Positions 6,477 through 8,586 of a DNA stretch of 8,586 nucleotides are shown in pieces (within the stretch, counting starts at the first letter, position 1; each line of letters opens with the position of its first letter). Under the pieces are notes generated by a model. The model was not told the DNA's origin. It ran no database searches and saw only the letters and a program-made list of their open reading frames with translations. The translations under genes and the position numbers were made by a program. Source of the DNA: SZUA-430 sp964647355 (lineage in GTDB: Bacteria > Pseudomonadota > Alphaproteobacteria > Micropepsales > Micropepsaceae); the NCBI GenBank assembly GCA_964647355.1, contig CAZYGK010000132.1, positions 1 through 8,586 on the forward strand. Direction: 5' to 3'.

Positions 6477-7952
6477 TTAGCACCCGTATTGGGTGCACAG
6501 TCTTTGTTGCTCCTTCTGAACCGCTTGGAACAGCTGAAGCAACGCAGAATCCGGATCGTATTTGCGATGACGGTCTTTGAGGTTGGCCGTCTCGCCGAAG
6601 TAATAGGTCATACCGCCGGTGATGGAGCGGTAGTCGTCGTCGCTCCAGACGCCGCGCGCGTTGAACGCGAGGCCGGGCAGGGCGGCGAAACCGGGTTGCC
6701 ACTCGGTGGCGGCGACGAGGCTCTTGCGCTCTTGCTCGTCGATCGTGCCGCCGGCGGAGATGTAGAAGTTGTTCGTGAGGTACCAACGGATGTCGAGCGA
6801 TCCGAACGCCCCGTCGCCGAGCGCGGAGGAGAACTGATACCCGGCTGTCGCCGAAATCGTGAGTGCGTTCAGATAGAACTCGGCTTCGCCGCCCACGCGC
6901 GCGATATCGATGTCGAACTCGCCGCTCTCCGCATAGCCCCCGAACACGCCGAGCAGGTAGGAATCGGGATTGCGCGTGAAGATGTGGCCGCCCGCGCCGT
7001 AATATTCGTGCCCCGCGATCGAGCCGCCGCCGCCTTCGACCGCGATGCCGAAGCTCTCGCCGAGCGGCGCCGTGAACTGGCCCTGCACGTTCCAGGCATA
7101 GTCGTCGATGACTTCGCCGAACTGCCCATTGAGCTTGAAGTTCGGCGATTCCACGGCCGGATCGGCTGCGCGTGCCGCACCGCTGGCGCCGAGGCCAAAC
7201 ACGGCCGCCACCGTGAGCGGCTTCCAGTAGCGCTTCAAGAAGCGCGCGAAGCCCGTTTCGGTACGTACGACCGATTGTTGATCGACCGCCACAAGGCTGG
7301 TCGACGGCAGGCCGAAGCCGACCCGAACGGCCGGTGCCTCTTGGCCTGCGAAAGCGCTCGTGACGGCAGCAACGACCGCACGCTCGATCACCGCAAGTTC
7401 GGCAACCTTCACCTTGTCGCCGGCAATCACGCGCGACGGCTCGAGTGTCACGTAATAGGTGCGCATTTGCGGCGCATAGAAGAGACCGCGCAGCTTGTCG
7501 CTGAGCGACGCGCGAACCGCATGGCTTGCCGCAACGAGCGCCTTCGCGCGAACCAGCGACTGTGTCGGATCGTAGGCGATTTCGCCTTGGGCGAGCTTTG
7601 CGACCAGGCCTTCGAGGCTGCGCGGCGACATCAAGGCGGCTGTGGCGTGGAAGCGGACGACGGCCCCGTCGACGCCAATATTCTTCAAGACGTTGACAAT
7701 AGTGGACTTGAGCTGGCGCCGTCCGGCGACAGACGAAACGTGAACGACAAGCTGTTTTGCTTGGCGACGTTCAATCCACGTCGCTGCGAAAACCGGTCCT
7801 GCGACCGCACGAAGTGCCTCAGCGACCGCATGCGCGGTCGCCTGCATTGATGTCGTGCTCACGAAACCCCCAACTGGCTTTTGAGCCCACCTCTGAGCGG
7901 AACAATACTCATCCGCTCCGGGTTGCATACAAGAATCAGGCGAATCACCCAC
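6477..7952 (-). CDS. Outer-membrane beta-barrel protein with a long N-terminal module and internal signal-like segment
   Basis: I do not recognise the whole protein; its parts can be described (numbering from GTG 7952, 491 residues). Residues ~36-230 form a soluble alpha/beta-looking module with two strand-helix-strand stretches (QLVVHVSSVAG ... AVVRFHA; TYYVTLEPS ... VRVGFGLP). Residues ~238-263 look like a signal peptide: basic FLKRYWK, a hydrophobic run, then ASGAARAAD with a plausible peptidase site. Residues ~270-452 are alternating amphipathic strands rich in Gly, Tyr, Phe and Asp (LLGVFGGY, LDIRWYLTNNFYISAGG, ITGGMTYYFG), typical of an outer-membrane barrel. A 39-residue charged tail follows, ending LCTQYGC. 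The start is uncertain. GTG 7952 has a good site (GGGGGAG, 7959-7965); GTG 7862 with GGGGG at 7867-7871 would drop 30 low-complexity residues. The gene is monocistronic by its terminator and diverges from hutU. It could be a fusion, or the barrel could be made from an internal start. Confidence 0.72.
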   Translation of the reverse strand: MGDSPDSCMQPGADEYCSAQRWAQKPVGGFVSTTSMQATAHAVAEALRAVAGPVFAATWIERRQAKQLVVHVSSVAGRRQLKSTIVNVLKNIGVDGAVVRFHATAALMSPRSLEGLVAKLAQGEIAYDPTQSLVRAKALVAASHAVRASLSDKLRGLFYAPQMRTYYVTLEPSRVIAGDKVKVAELAVIERAVVAAVTSAFAGQEAPAVRVGFGLPSTSLVAVDQQSVVRTETGFARFLKRYWKPLTVAAVFGLGASGAARAADPAVESPNFKLNGQFGEVIDDYAWNVQGQFTAPLGESFGIAVEGGGGSIAGHEYYGAGGHIFTRNPDSYLLGVFGGYAESGEFDIDIARVGGEAEFYLNALTISATAGYQFSSALGDGAFGSLDIRWYLTNNFYISAGGTIDEQERKSLVAATEWQPGFAALPGLAFNARGVWSDDDYRSITGGMTYYFGETANLKDRHRKYDPDSALLQLFQAVQKEQQRLCTQYGC

Positions 7953-8203
7953 CCGAAACTCCCCCGAATCAGAGTTTAGGTTATTGCTGTGGCGTCATGA
8001 GCACAGTTCAAGTGCGTCAAGACACAGTTGCAGGTTGTGGCAGGTGGTTCGTGCAAATCAGCATGCGGTGACACGATGAGCGCCCGAGCTCCAAATAAGT
8101 CCGCAGAAAGCCTGAGCAACATTCTCCAGCCGAGCGATGCCTACGCTCGCCCCACAGGCGAAGCGATGCTTGTTCGGGATTGGGGGGCTGTTGCCGATTT
8201 ATC

Positions 8204-8228
8204 TTGACAACCATCGGTTGGATTAACC
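8204..8228 (+). promoter_or_regulatory. TTGACA followed by overlapping dyads, possible promoter/operator upstream of hutU
   Basis: A consensus -35 hexamer TTGACA (8204-8209) overlaps the inverted repeat CAACC-ATC-GGTTG (8208-8220). That repeat in turn shares its GGTT with AACC at 8225-8228. The arrangement would let a dimeric regulator cover the promoter. It lies ~155-180 bp before the hutU start, and the -10 is not convincing, so the role is inferred. It does not match a HutC operator form that I could recognise with confidence. Confidence 0.3.
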
Positions 8229-8371
8229 GTGCACGAGCTGCGCGCGGGCCGTGCAATCTTCAGCCACGGGTGAGTCTCGACCTCGTCACTAGCGTGCTGC
8301 GTGTATCGTTCCGCATCCACAGTTGACCGAAGATGAGACACCGCCGCCTGCGCTATGACTGCGCCCACTTT

Positions 8372-8377
8372 GAGGGA
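8372..8377 (+). promoter_or_regulatory. Ribosome-binding site that decides the hutU start
   Basis: GAGGGA stands six bases before ATG 8384. It lies inside the 51-bp extension that would be coding if the in-frame ATG 8333 were used, and so favours the shorter, family-typical N-terminus. Confidence 0.7.
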
Positions 8378-8383
8378 CGCCCC

Positions 8384-8586
8384 ATGATCGACCGCCGCAA
8401 GAACAGCCGCGCCGTGAAAAGCCCGCACGGGACCGAGATCAGCGCCAAGAGCTGGCTGACCGAAGCGCCGCTGCGCATGCTGATGAACAACCTCGACCCC
8501 GAAGTGGCGGAGAATCCCGACGAACTCGTGGTTTACGGCGGCATCGGCCGCGCCGCGCGCGACTGGGCTTCGTTCGACGCGATCGT
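8384..8586 (+). CDS. hutU: Urocanate hydratase (urocanase), N-terminal part
   Basis: Urocanate hydratase converts urocanate and water to 4-imidazolone-5-propionate, the second step of histidine degradation, in the cytoplasm with tightly bound NAD+. Only the first 67 residues lie in the window; the full enzyme is about 550 residues. The match is distinctive: SAKSWLTEAPLRMLMNNLDP (20-39) followed by ENPDELVVYGGIGRAARDW (43-61), the near-invariant opening of the family. Start ATG 8384 has GAGGGA at 8372-8377 with six bases of spacing, and it gives the expected N-terminal length. An in-frame ATG at 8333 would add 17 residues without a comparable ribosome site and is less likely. Other hut genes would be expected downstream, outside the window; none is seen upstream. 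Confidence 0.95.
   Translation, partial: MIDRRKNSRAVKSPHGTEISAKSWLTEAPLRMLMNNLDPEVAENPDELVVYGGIGRAARDWASFDAI

Larger units (their letters stand above)
7953..8383. other. Divergent intergenic region between the barrel gene and hutU (~430 bp)
   Basis: No convincing gene is present. The open frames here are short, lack family-like sequence and overlap hutU or the barrel gene start. The stretch is noticeably less GC-rich than its surroundings in places (e.g. 7970-8035, 8195-8230), as expected for a promoter region serving both divergent genes. Visible elements are: GGGGGAG on the - strand at 7959-7965; TCAAG repeated at 8008-8012 and 8017-8021; a dyad CGAGCG-N7-CGCTCG at 8131-8149; and TTGACA at 8204-8209 overlapping small dyads (8208-8228). 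No clear -10 partner at 16-18 bp is visible for TTGACA. No tRNA or riboswitch shape was recognised. Confidence 0.6.

Noticed and set aside
6489..7850. A 453-codon + strand frame opposite the barrel gene
   Set aside because: The - strand frame shows a signal-like segment, barrel strands, ribosome site and a correctly placed terminator; the + frame is Arg/Glu-rich shadow sequence.
8017..8256. Short - strand frames upstream of hutU as possible small genes
   Set aside because: No ribosome site, signal, repeat or family-like sequence; one of the neighbouring frames (8141-8428) also overlaps the hutU start.
8323..8359. TTGACC ... TATGAC as a hutU promoter
   Set aside because: The hexamers are 25 bp apart, too far for a standard sigma-70 promoter, and the -10 candidate would leave almost no leader before the ribosome site.

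Overview
The window is about 8.6 kb of GC-rich DNA. Codon use strongly favours G/C at third positions. The gene families (RND efflux pump, glycine-zipper surface-antigen-like lipoprotein or secreted protein, GNAT, HAD/glycosyltransferase pair, outer-membrane barrel, HutU) point to a Gram-negative bacterium, most likely an alphaproteobacterium; I cannot place it more finely from the sequence alone. I see no tRNA, rRNA, CRISPR array, insertion sequence or attachment site.

Layout. (1) 1-392, + strand: the last ~130 residues of an RND-family efflux permease. (2) 504-1076, +: a secreted glycine-zipper (2TM) protein broken by one in-frame TAA at 720-722, with both halves otherwise intact and in the same frame. 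(3) ~1077-1688, +: a GNAT acetyltransferase starting at, or just after, the stop of the previous gene. (4) 1764-2666 and 2669-5176, +: a tightly coupled pair. The first is a HAD-superfamily protein of the surface-polysaccharide type. The second is a large three-part protein whose N-terminal region looks like the missing second half of the HAD protein, followed by a GT-A family 2 glycosyltransferase and a short C-terminal NPDV/HYxxxGxxEGR module. (5) 5198-6373, -: a GT-B (GT1/UGT-like) glycosyltransferase, convergent with the pair. (6) 6421-6446: a strong intrinsic terminator read on the - strand. (7) 6477-7952, -: a chimeric-looking protein with a ~200-residue N-terminal module, an internal signal-peptide-like segment, an outer-membrane beta-barrel and a charged tail ending in Cys. 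(8) 7953-8383: a ~430-bp divergent intergenic region. (9) 8384-8586, +: the start of hutU (urocanate hydratase), running off the window.

How the genes may work together. The HAD/GT2 pair almost certainly acts together in building or modifying a cell-surface glycan, and the adjacent GT1-like enzyme may add to the same product, though it lies on the other strand and needs its own promoter. The barrel protein and the glycine-zipper protein are envelope proteins with no demonstrated link to the glycan genes. HutU belongs to histidine catabolism and probably marks the start of an unrelated operon. The observations most worth following up are the HAD/GT2 domain split, the barrel protein with an internal export signal, and the in-frame stop in the glycine-zipper gene.
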